This document shows, piece after piece, positions 39,101-48,953 of a stretch of DNA of 64,000 nt. Numbering within the stretch: the stretch's first letter is position 1; each line of letters begins with the position of its first letter. The position numbers and the translations under genes were made by a program. The notes under the pieces were generated by a model. The model ran no database searches and was not told the DNA's origin. It saw nothing but the letters and a program-made list of their open reading frames with translations. This stretch comes from Hellea sp. (GTDB lineage Bacteria > Pseudomonadota > Alphaproteobacteria > Caulobacterales > Maricaulaceae): positions 62,001 to 126,000 of the forward strand of contig JAHDEZ010000001.1 of the NCBI GenBank assembly GCA_020628425.1, written 5' to 3'.

Positions 39101-40619
39101 ACCCCCCCACCATGATATCTATTCCATCGAGGACTTGGCGCAGCTGATTTATGATCTCAAACAAATCAATCCAACCGCGCGGGTCTGCGTGAAGCTCGTC
39201 GCCTCCTCAGGAGTGGGCACAATTGCAGCCGGTGTGGCCAAAGCAAAAGCCGACACTATTTTGATCGCCGGACATAACGGCGGAACAGGGGCGTCGCCCA
39301 ATACATCTCTGAAATATGCTGGCATGCCGTGGGAATTAGGACTGTCCGAGGCCCATCAGATCCTTACGCTCAACAATCTGCGCGATCAGGTGACTTTGCG
39401 GACAGATGGCGGTCTCAAGACGGGTCGAGATATTGTCATTGCCGCCATGTTGGGCGCTGAAGAATATGGCATAGGTACACTAAGTCTAGTGGCCATGGGC
39501 TGTATCATGGTGCGTCAATGTCATTCAAATACCTGCCCTGTTGGAGTCTGTGTTCAAGATCCGCGCCTACGAGAAAAATTCACGGGTACGCCGGAAAAGG
39601 TCATCAACCTTATGAGCTTTATTGCCGAAGAAGTCCGTGAAATCCTCGCCGAACTCGGTGCGGAACGATTGGAAGATATTATCGGTCGAACCGACCTGCT
39701 GACTCAGGTATCCCGCGGTGCGGTGCACTTGGACGACCTGGATTTGAACCCCATTCTGGCCCGAGTTGATAACAGTCCAGTACTGGATACGCGTCATGAG
39801 CGGATCGAAGTCCCGGACGGACTTGATCCGCTTATCATACAGGACGCCGCTCAATTCTTTGAGCGCAACGAGAAAACCTCACTGACCTATGCCGTGCAAA
39901 ATGTCCACAGAGCGGTCGGGACTAGAACATCATCCGAGATATATCGAACTTTTGGCGACGTGAATCTACCGGCAGGTCATTTAACCGTGCGCCTGCGGGG
40001 ATCAGCGGGACAAAGCCTCGGGGCTTTTGGCGTCAGAGGCCTTCGCTTGCTTGTGGATGGCGACGCTAATGATTATGTAGGCAAAGGCTTGTCGGGCGCT
40101 GAAATTATTGTGTCGCCTCAGGGTCGAACACCCATTAACGCCCACTTATCCGCTATCATCGGGAACACCTGTCTTTACGGAGCCACGGCCGGAACATTGC
40201 TAGCTGCGGGTCGCGCAGGTGAGCGTTTTGCGGTTAGGAATTCGGGCGCGCGGGCCGTGGTTGAAGGCTGCGGGACCAATGGCTGTGAATACATGACTGG
40301 CGGTGTCGTCGTTATACTAGGTGCCGTCGGTGATAATTTTGGCGCCGGCATGTCCGGTGGTATGGCTTATGTTTATGACCCTGAGAGCCGTTTTGAGAAG
40401 GCCGTCAATCCGGACATGGTCGTCTGGCAACGATTTGGCACTGAGTATTGGGAAAATGAGTGCAAGACACTCATTGAAGAACACGCCAGGATGACGGGAT
40501 CAGATTTCTCCCGCAAACTCCTATTGGAATGGGAACTCGAACGCGGCCATTTCTGGCAAATTATACCTAAGGAAATGCTGAGCCGTCTAGCTCAGCCTTT
40601 ATCAGAAGCGGCGGAGTAA
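36105..40619 (+). CDS. gltB: Glutamate synthase large subunit
   Basis: [16 protein letters not shown] glutaminase; [67 protein letters not shown]. Confidence 0.98.
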   Translation: [1504 protein letters not shown]

Positions 40620-40645
40620 TCCGCCGCCAACTCCATTCTTCGCGC

Positions 40646-42097
40646 TTAACTGCTTATTGGGAAAGCAAAAAAGGCAATCACCGCAGAGCCCAATGCCACC
40701 GTATTGACAATCTTGCGAGCGCGATCATCCTGTTTCAGCAAGAAGAAAGCTACCGGCAATAGTAACAGGTTAGCGATAATCACGAATATCAGGAATTGAT
40801 ATGATATGGCAGTGACGTCTTTCCCGGTCATATATTGTGAAAGACGCGGCAAACCGACCGCCATATTGATGGAAATCACCAGGCCGATATAGGCCTTGGA
40901 CAAATCCGATAATGACAAGCGCCAAGCCTTATCGACTGATAAATCCTTGCGCATAATAGAGAAACCAAATTCACGACCAGCAATCAATCCCAGGAAGACA
41001 AAGGTCGTCGACATCGGGATCTCTGAAACCTCTTTAAAGAAGAACAGGAGACCGGCATAAATAAAATCAATCATCGTAGCTGAACGGATATCAGTCACAG
41101 AGGTTTTGGCCTGAAGAATTTTCTGAACCGGTCCGCCCTTGTTCCAGAACGTATATCCCAGCAGTGCGACCATCACCAAAAGCGCAATAAGACCTTCGAG
41201 CGCCGTTATGCCTCGTGGCATGAAAATCAGAATATTAGCAAAGTCCTGAATAAGCCAGACTCCCCACAACCAAGCCGTCGTAACCCATTGTAGAATGGCC
41301 CAATAAGACGCATTGCCAAATTTTCGGGAGACTGAAAAAATAATGGCTTCGATGATAAACCCACTTCCGATGATATAGGGAATAGAAGCCTGATAGGTTG
41401 CGATCTTACCCAAACCTTTATTGCAGGATTTGATAGCGTCCGGATCCGACAAGGCAGACGGATCGCACCCTAGCAACAGGCCCGGAATAAAATATACCAC
41501 GGCCGCAATAAGCAGTCCCATTATACTGGCAAGGCCCCATGGGGCTCTGTGGGAGGTATCATGTTCTTCGAAATATTTCTCTACGGTTCGAGTGATTGCA
41601 AGGAACACTAATAAGCCAACCAGGAAAGCCAAACCATAGCCGGTCAGAGATTTACCCAACATGGATGTGAATCCGTCTACGGCAGCAAACACGGTCAAAA
41701 CCATGAATGACGTCGAAACTGGAACCCCTAATCTGGTAATTATCAAAAGTGCCAAAGGCGGCAAAATGTGATACCATTGGATATCGACTATCGGGTATTT
41801 GGATACTTTATTCAGCCTTCCCCAGGATCCATCCCGCCTTTGCTCCCAGAAGGACGTATTGCCGTCTTGAACTATCCCGGCTGCAGCCGCCACATCCTCA
41901 TTGAGCGGGTTTGCATACCAGCCATAAACAAAGGTGAAGATTAGAACAGAACTGGCGAACATAAACAGCCAGAACCAGTGAAGCCTAGAATTTGAATTGA
42001 TGAAAGTCCCAAGTGTTTGCAGGGCGTCATTTCCCACCACTGCATAGGCGGCAAAGAAAAACCCCATAAATGCGAAAAAAGATACTTCGAACATCAT
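40646..42097 (-). CDS. Polytopic membrane protein, divergent PiT-like phosphate/anion permease
   Basis: VGNDALQTLGTF, LGVPVSTSFMVLTVFA, EIPMSTTFVFLGLIAGREFG resemble PiT GND and PVST motifs. Confidence 0.6.
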   Translation of the reverse strand: MMFEVSFFAFMGFFFAAYAVVGNDALQTLGTFINSNSRLHWFWLFMFASSVLIFTFVYGWYANPLNEDVAAAAGIVQDGNTSFWEQRRDGSWGRLNKVSKYPIVDIQWYHILPPLALLIITRLGVPVSTSFMVLTVFAAVDGFTSMLGKSLTGYGLAFLVGLLVFLAITRTVEKYFEEHDTSHRAPWGLASIMGLLIAAVVYFIPGLLLGCDPSALSDPDAIKSCNKGLGKIATYQASIPYIIGSGFIIEAIIFSVSRKFGNASYWAILQWVTTAWLWGVWLIQDFANILIFMPRGITALEGLIALLVMVALLGYTFWNKGGPVQKILQAKTSVTDIRSATMIDFIYAGLLFFFKEVSEIPMSTTFVFLGLIAGREFGFSIMRKDLSVDKAWRLSLSDLSKAYIGLVISINMAVGLPRLSQYMTGKDVTAISYQFLIFVIIANLLLLPVAFFLLKQDDRARKIVNTVALGSAVIAFFAFPISS

Positions 42098-42160
42098 TCA
42101 ACCCTATGATCCTGCAACATGCGACCTTACGGTCGTATTGCTTTATTTTTTTCTGAACCG

Positions 42161-44909
42161 TTACCTGTCCCTCAATGCGTCTGCGAGTTCGACAATTTTG
42201 GCATTCTTCAAAGCTGTACATAGCTCTATTGTTTCTAAAGTCTGTGCCAATGTCCGCTCATAGCCAGGTATCAAATCTGCTTTGGACTTAAAGAATGATT
42301 CGGCATCATCTCTAAGGTCTTTTGAACAAAAACCTGACGCAAACGCTGGCATGGAAGCACGTCGAACATCCGGCACACGTTTTTCAACATAGACATCGAA
42401 GTTTGACTTAAGCCAACTCCAGGCCATATCTTCCAATTCATCTCGTTGCATAAATGAATAGACGATGCCCGCGCTGTCGCGTCCTGAAATGGGGCCTGCG
42501 TCGTCCAGGGACCATTCCAGCATTTGAGCCACACGGTCCTCAGATTTAACTCCGGTTAATGCCCTCAATGCTACGCCTTTGTCTCTAGGAGAGCCGGTTA
42601 CATAAATATCCAAGAGAACATCAAAGGCTTCGTCTTCCCTGCTCTCAAGAACTGCGCCCAGCGCAAATCCCAACAAGTTGGACGGCACAGCTCCTTTGTC
42701 AGCTGCGTCAGCATCCAACCCCAGATACCTTGCGCCCAACTCTGCATATTCCGTTTTCAAAGCCACGTCATTGGCCCGGGACATTAAATTTCCAAGCAAA
42801 GTTGGAGTCAGAAGCTGGCTTTCAGTTGTATCTTTTCCCTTCAGGGACTCATAACGTTCTGCGTAAATATCCCGGACAAACCTCTCATAATCCAGGCGCG
42901 CCGTATCAGGCAAATGCTCGTTCATAAATCCAAGTAAATCTCCCGCTTTATCAACTACATCATATTCAGGATGTTTCGCAAAAGCCTCAACGCCTTTTAA
43001 ATAGACTGAACTCTCAACCTCGCCCGCACGGTATGCAGCGAGCAAACTATCCTGTGTCGCCAGAACTTCACGGGTATTCAGTTTATCCATATTATCGATA
43101 AGTTTTGCCCAATTCTCAGTGGACATAGTAAATCTATAATATCCCGCACCATTGGCATTAGGCATTATAAATGATGGGCAGGTCCTCTCTTGCGTCATGA
43201 GGAATTGACGATATCCCTCTTTTGATTCCCGCAATATCATACAGGAATTTTCGGCATCGTTGGATGCTCCAAGATTTACACATAAAGGAATTTCCCAAGC
43301 TTGCGTATTCTCGACCTTAGAGCCAAGCGGTTTGTAACGACTTTGAGTAATCTCAAGACTTGCCTCAACCGTCTCAGGGCAAAGAATTTTGTCCACATTG
43401 ACCAAAGGTAGACCTGGTTGGTCGACAAATGTTTTGAGAGCATCCACAACGTCGGCATTGCCTGAGCCATCTGCCAGACTTTGGAAGAAATCATCAGCGG
43501 AGGCTACGCCATGTTCAAAGCGTTTCATATGCAATTGCACACCTTTACGGAAATTTTCCTCCCCGAGATAGCTTTCGATCATGGACAAAACTCCCCCCCC
43601 TTTGCGGTAGGTAATGCTGTCGAACTGATCCATGACACGCTCGGACCGCTCCAACGTCGTTCGAATGGCTCGGGTATTGGCCAGACTATCCAAGTTCATT
43701 GTGCCAAGGGCTGAGCGCTGGTTATTGCGGTCAAAATTGCCATCAGGCTTCCATGTGGTGATGCCTTTATTACCCATCCACGTGGCGAAAGCTTCATTGA
43801 GCCAGATATCTTCCCACCAATAAGGTGTTACAAGATTGCCAAACCATTGATGGGCCAGTTCATGAGAATGGACACTTGCATAAGCACGCTTTTGTGACAG
43901 GGGCGCATTTTCGTCCATCAATAAAAGGTATTCGCGGTAAACAATAGCGCCCGGATTTTCCATAGCACCAAAGGCGTAATCGGGCGCCGCAATCAAATCG
44001 ATTTTCTCATATGGGTAAGGTATGTCGAAGTACTCTTCGATAGCCTCCAGAATACCGGCTGTATTTGCCAGAGCATATTCAAATTTCACCCCCTCGCCGC
44101 GCGCCGCAATACCTCGTAAGGGAATAGCATGATCGCGAACGGGGGTCGGTGGCAGTGGGTCATACTCAACCACATCATATGGGCCAACGCCGAAAGCTAT
44201 AAGATAGGTCGGAAGTGGTAGAGTTTTTTGAAACTCATATTTTGTCCAGCCATCCAGTGTTGAGGAGGTCGCAACCTTCGGCGTATTTGCATAGACGAAA
44301 TCCTCATTCGGAGCCGTAATAGATACCGTAAAAGGTATCTTAAATCGCGGCTCGTCAAAACTAGGGAAGGCCTCCCGTGCCCCCAAAGGTTCGAACTGAG
44401 TTACGACGTATGCATCTTCGCCGCGCACGACTTTATATGCTGAATTCAGAGACAGGTTAAACGGCGTTTCATAGGGTAACCGCAAGGTCGCTTCGCCTGC
44501 AGGGATAATGGTGTCTGAGGTAATTTTAGCAATACCAGATGGCGCCTCATCCGCTGGCAACTCCGTAAATTGAATGGGGAGTGAATTGCCATCGGCCAAG
44601 GCGATCGTCCCTTCTGAGACAGTCATATTTTTACCATGTAACCAAATGTGTTTTGTTGCCTGCCTGATATTGACATCGATCTCGACGACACCGCTATATC
44701 CGTCTTGATCTGGGTCAATTGTCATATGAAGACGATATTCCGTCGGATTTACGTTATCCGGCAGCATGGCATGCGGCACCTCCCCTTCCACCAAAAATTT
44801 ACCGCTCTCTGGTTCTGTTTCTGAAGCAAGCGGCGCATCGGCCTGCCGACAGCCAGATAACAAGATGAGCATGCCTACGAATACAAGGAACAGATTTCTA
44901 GCTGTCATG
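42161..44909 (-). CDS. M1 family metallopeptidase lipoprotein (ORF open from 44986)
   Basis: GAMENPGAIVYRE, HELAHQWFGNLVTPYWWEDIWLNEAFATW; lipobox LILLSGC from ATG 44909. Confidence 0.94.
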
Positions 44910-45025
44910 ACAATCCACCAATTATTTTTGTAATCATCTACGCGCGGCATCATGTCAGGTAAAGACCAATAAGATAACATTTCCACTATCCTCGCGTTAT
45001 GGTTATGCTATAACGCCCGCTCATT

Positions 45026-46009
45026 ATGGCGGAAGAACTCTTGAAATCTGAGGCAGACTACGAAGCGCCGCGCATGCGCGGTCGCCCTGGTCGTATTCCG
45101 CCAGAAGAAAACGCGGCAATAACGCGCAAGATAACCCTGTTATCCATGGCCGTAGGTATATTCTTTGTTGTCGCCAAAGTTTTCTTGCTCGAAGAAACTC
45201 ACTCAGAGGGTATTCTGGCTTCACTGATCCATTCCTCTTTAGACCTCTTCGCGGCCCTTACGACTTTTGTCGCTGTCCGTTTCGCCGTTCGAAAGCCCGA
45301 TGATAGGTATCGATATGGCCGGGGGAAAATCGAAAGCTTTGCTGCAGTTTTGCAGGTTTGCTTGATTGTAGTTGTGGCCATGCATTTGCTGGAGCATATG
45401 GTCGAATCTTTCCATGAACCGGAAGAAGTTGAGCGCTCTGCCTTGGCTATTACGGCTCTGATTGTTTTTATTGTTATAAGTACATTTTTGGTTTTGGCGC
45501 AGGGTTGGGCCATTCGCGAAACTGGTTCCATTGCCGTTAAGGGCGATCGAGCTCATTACTTTGCTGATCTTATATCTAATCTATTTATCATCGCCGGAAT
45601 CCTCTTTGTGACTTACACCCCTTTCAAACGCGCAGATGTAATCGTTGGCATGCTAATGGCTTTATGGCTGTTATATACGGCTTACAAAATTACAACCATT
45701 GCCTGGTCACAACTCATGGATAAGGAGCTTCCGGCTAAAGAAAGAGATCTGATTGTAAAACTGGCTATGGATGACCCTGACGTCAAAGCCGTTCATGACT
45801 TGCGAACGCGTGCATCCGGCCCTCATATTCATATTCAAATGCGTTTGGACCTAGATAGTCAGCTCTCTCTTGAACATGCTCACGACATTATTCTGGCGGC
45901 AGAAAAACGTATGATGCAAGTCTACAAAGCAGCTGATATTCTTATCCACCCGCACCCCACCGGATGTCAGCACGCTCACGGAAATGAACGATTTCGCACG
46001 GATGTTTAA
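45026..46009 (+). CDS. Cation diffusion facilitator family transporter
   Basis: SLIHSSLDLFAALTTFVAVRFAVRKPDDRYRYGRGKIESFAAVLQ; GDRAHYFADLISNLFII. Confidence 0.95.
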   Translation: MAEELLKSEADYEAPRMRGRPGRIPPEENAAITRKITLLSMAVGIFFVVAKVFLLEETHSEGILASLIHSSLDLFAALTTFVAVRFAVRKPDDRYRYGRGKIESFAAVLQVCLIVVVAMHLLEHMVESFHEPEEVERSALAITALIVFIVISTFLVLAQGWAIRETGSIAVKGDRAHYFADLISNLFIIAGILFVTYTPFKRADVIVGMLMALWLLYTAYKITTIAWSQLMDKELPAKERDLIVKLAMDDPDVKAVHDLRTRASGPHIHIQMRLDLDSQLSLEHAHDIILAAEKRMMQVYKAADILIHPHPTGCQHAHGNERFRTDV

Positions 46010-46044
46010 CAGATCGTTACCCACTCTAATATACAAACAAGCTT

Positions 46045-46722
46045 ATGCGCACCCTTTACCATTGGCCGCTAGATCCGCAATCCAGACAGGCACGTCTTGC
46101 TCTGGATGAAAAAAAGCTTCGATATAAATCGGAGTCCATAAACCCTTGGGAAATTGAAGAAGCCTTTTTGGCGCTGTCGCCGGAGGGACGTCCACCGGTT
46201 TTGGTGGAGTCTGTATCCGGTGGCCGTATCGTCATTTCTGGATCGCGTGCTATTTGTGAATACGCCGAAGATCACGCAGCCCGACTAAGTCTCTTACCCG
46301 GCTCACCTGCTGAGCGGGCAGAAGCGCGACGTCTATGTGTGTGGTTCGATGTCAAGTTTCAGGATGAAGTCAACGCCTTTATCCTGGCTGAAAGATTAGA
46401 GAAAACCCTGACAGGCGGCGGCGCCCCAGATCCTCAGATCCTGCGAGAAGGCCGCGCTCATTTGCAATATCACCTAGATTACATGGAATGGTTGCTAGAG
46501 AACCGCACCTGGTTGGCGGGTCATGGCTTTTCGCTGGCGGATATCGCAGCTGGCGCCCATTTTTCCTGTTTGGATTATCTAGGGGAAATCCCTTGGAAAG
46601 ACTACAAACTGGCAAAAGAATGGTATCAAAAACTAAAATCCCGTCCCAGTTTTAAGTCTTTGTTGAACGACAATCTTCCGGGCCTTATACCGCCTCGGCA
46701 TTATCGCGATCTGGATTTCTAA
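46045..46722 (+). CDS. Glutathione S-transferase family protein
   Basis: LYHWPLDPQSRQARLALDEKKL...ISGSRAICEYAED...WLAGHGFSLADIAAGAHFSCLDYLG. Confidence 0.9.
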   Translation: MRTLYHWPLDPQSRQARLALDEKKLRYKSESINPWEIEEAFLALSPEGRPPVLVESVSGGRIVISGSRAICEYAEDHAARLSLLPGSPAERAEARRLCVWFDVKFQDEVNAFILAERLEKTLTGGGAPDPQILREGRAHLQYHLDYMEWLLENRTWLAGHGFSLADIAAGAHFSCLDYLGEIPWKDYKLAKEWYQKLKSRPSFKSLLNDNLPGLIPPRHYRDLDF

Positions 46723-47771
46723 TGACGGCAGGGCGACTCAGTCGGCGCATCGAAGAGCGCTGTCAAAAACTGGGTTTCACTCGGCCATTTATAGCTGACC
46801 TGTCGCAATGGCCTGACACAATCGGCCAACGACTAAACGCATTTATCAAGCAGAATTACCACGGACAAATGGATTGGATGGAAGAGACTCTGGAACGACG
46901 TCAGCATCCTAGACAAATGTGGCCTGACGCCCGTTCCGCCATTGTTCTAGGTATGAATTACGGTCCGGACACAGACCCGCTCAGTAATCTGGGTAACACT
47001 GACAAGGCCACCATATCAGTATATGCCCGCAATCGGGATTATCATGATATTATGAAAGGACGGCTCAAAGAGTTGGCCGGGTTAGTCGCCAGAGACCTCT
47101 CCGCCGATGTAAAAGTATTTGTCGATACGGCTCCGCTCATGGAAAAGCCATTAGCACAACTTTCCGGCATGGGATGGCAAGGAAAACATACCAACCTGGT
47201 CAGCCGGGAGTTTGGCAGCTGGTTGTTTTTAGGAACCATTTTAACAACAGCGGAACTTGCACCGAGCGCAACAGAAACGGATCATTGCGGGAGCTGCCGT
47301 GCGTGTCTGGATATTTGCCCGACAGATGCCTTTCCGGCCCCCTATAAGCTCGATGCCCGTAAATGTATTTCCTATCTGACCATTGAGTTTGATGGCGTCG
47401 TCGAAGAAGAATTGCGGGAGAAAATGGGCAATCATATTTACGGCTGTGATGACTGTCTGGCCGTTTGCCCTTGGAATAAATATGCCCAGACAGCATCCGA
47501 AGCAAAGCTGCAGGCGCGAGAGGAACTCAACGCCCCTGATCTGGTTGAACTGGTCAGATTAAATGACGCGGAATTCCGGCAGAAATTTTCCGGCTCCCCT
47601 ATTAAGCGCATTGGTCGAAACCAATTTATCCGTAACGTTCTGTACGCAATCGGAAATAGCCAAAAGGCAGAGCTGCGCGAAGCGGCTCTGCCTTTTGTAA
47701 ATGATGATGACCCGGTTCTAAGCGAAGCCGCTCGCTGGGCCGTAGGACGTCTTACTCCTCTTCGGGAATAA
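46722..47771 (+). CDS. queG: Epoxyqueuosine reductase
   Basis: CGSCRACLDICPTDAFPAPYKLDARKCISYLTIEFDG; CDDCLAVCPWNKYAQ. Confidence 0.96.
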   Translation: MTAGRLSRRIEERCQKLGFTRPFIADLSQWPDTIGQRLNAFIKQNYHGQMDWMEETLERRQHPRQMWPDARSAIVLGMNYGPDTDPLSNLGNTDKATISVYARNRDYHDIMKGRLKELAGLVARDLSADVKVFVDTAPLMEKPLAQLSGMGWQGKHTNLVSREFGSWLFLGTILTTAELAPSATETDHCGSCRACLDICPTDAFPAPYKLDARKCISYLTIEFDGVVEEELREKMGNHIYGCDDCLAVCPWNKYAQTASEAKLQAREELNAPDLVELVRLNDAEFRQKFSGSPIKRIGRNQFIRNVLYAIGNSQKAELREAALPFVNDDDPVLSEAARWAVGRLTPLRE

Positions 47772-48888
47772 CGTCTTCGATGATGACGTAACCGCCGCGC
47801 GGCGTAATCAAACCGCGATTGATTAATGTACGTCGTTTCTCTTCGGCTTCTCTCATGAATTGCATAACATCGCGAGGCACGCTGAGTTCACCGTTTAAAG
47901 CGAGACCTGAAGAACCTCGGCGCTGACCATTTGTCAGGTCCGAGATATCGTCTTGATATTGGTCAAAGGTCAAAGGCAGGTCGCGATTGATATCCGCAAC
48001 GAGATCTTCTTTGGCATAATCGGTCAAGTGTGCCGCCAAATCTTTGTCAAAGTCATTAAAGTAAATACCTTCAAGATCACTATAGAGTTCCGAGACATAT
48101 CGTTTACTGGCACCTTTTCGAAAACCCCGCAGAGAATTGACAAATTCGCCGGCGCTCTCTTGCAATAAAAAGTCTACCCGGTTGGCTGTAAACGCGTTTC
48201 GGTGAATCTTTGGGCTCCCTATATCTCCGCGATAGAAACCATAAAAGACAACCGGGTCACTCCAATTGGCGAAAACAATGTTTTCACGAATATCACGCAA
48301 GGACAATGGTTGCCCCTTGACGTTTAGAATTTTGGCGTCGTCCAATGGTGTTTTCACACCGTTGATGATCACTTTGATCCGGTTTGGCTCTTCGACAGGG
48401 TAAGCTTTTGAAATTTGCTCTAATACCGTCACATTATGCAGGTTAAACCAATAGGCCAACTGCTCTTTGCGGGAAAGTTTAGCAATATCAACGCGGGTTC
48501 CGACCGCTTCCAGCTCTTTTCGGTATGCCGTCAAACCGTCAAGGAAATCGTCTGTGATATAATCAAACGTTACCCTTGTGCCTTCCATACGGTAAGGTGA
48601 AGTATGTCCTTGAATTCGACGTGTTCCCGTTTTCGCCTGTGGTTTCGGCATACGAGACCTGAGCGATGGCCCAAGGTCCAGAACTATATAGCTTAAAGCT
48701 TCGTCCATGAGGCCATAATCCAAACGCGTAGATTTTGTGGGATTAGGAATAAACTGAGAAAAGTCCGAACTTTGAACAATCGTGTTCGTTGTGTGGGTTG
48801 ATGTATCATCAGCCTGGGCAGGCAGTCCAGTCATGGATAATGACAGTAGAATAGCCGCGGTCCTACTTAATAGAATTTTTTTAGTCAT
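47752..48888 (-). CDS. DUF547 domain-containing secreted protein
   Basis: AYWFNLHNVTVLEQISKAYPV...SLRDIRENIVFANWSDPVVFYGFYRGDIGSPKI. Confidence 0.88.
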   Translation of the reverse strand: MTKKILLSRTAAILLSLSMTGLPAQADDTSTHTTNTIVQSSDFSQFIPNPTKSTRLDYGLMDEALSYIVLDLGPSLRSRMPKPQAKTGTRRIQGHTSPYRMEGTRVTFDYITDDFLDGLTAYRKELEAVGTRVDIAKLSRKEQLAYWFNLHNVTVLEQISKAYPVEEPNRIKVIINGVKTPLDDAKILNVKGQPLSLRDIRENIVFANWSDPVVFYGFYRGDIGSPKIHRNAFTANRVDFLLQESAGEFVNSLRGFRKGASKRYVSELYSDLEGIYFNDFDKDLAAHLTDYAKEDLVADINRDLPLTFDQYQDDISDLTNGQRRGSSGLALNGELSVPRDVMQFMREAEEKRRTLINRGLITPRGGYVIIEDVIPEEE

Positions 48889-48953
48889 GCGCTCTCTCCT
48901 AAATCAGGTAGGTGCCCTGCCTTATGGCAGGGGTATTTCTTAAATCGACAAAT

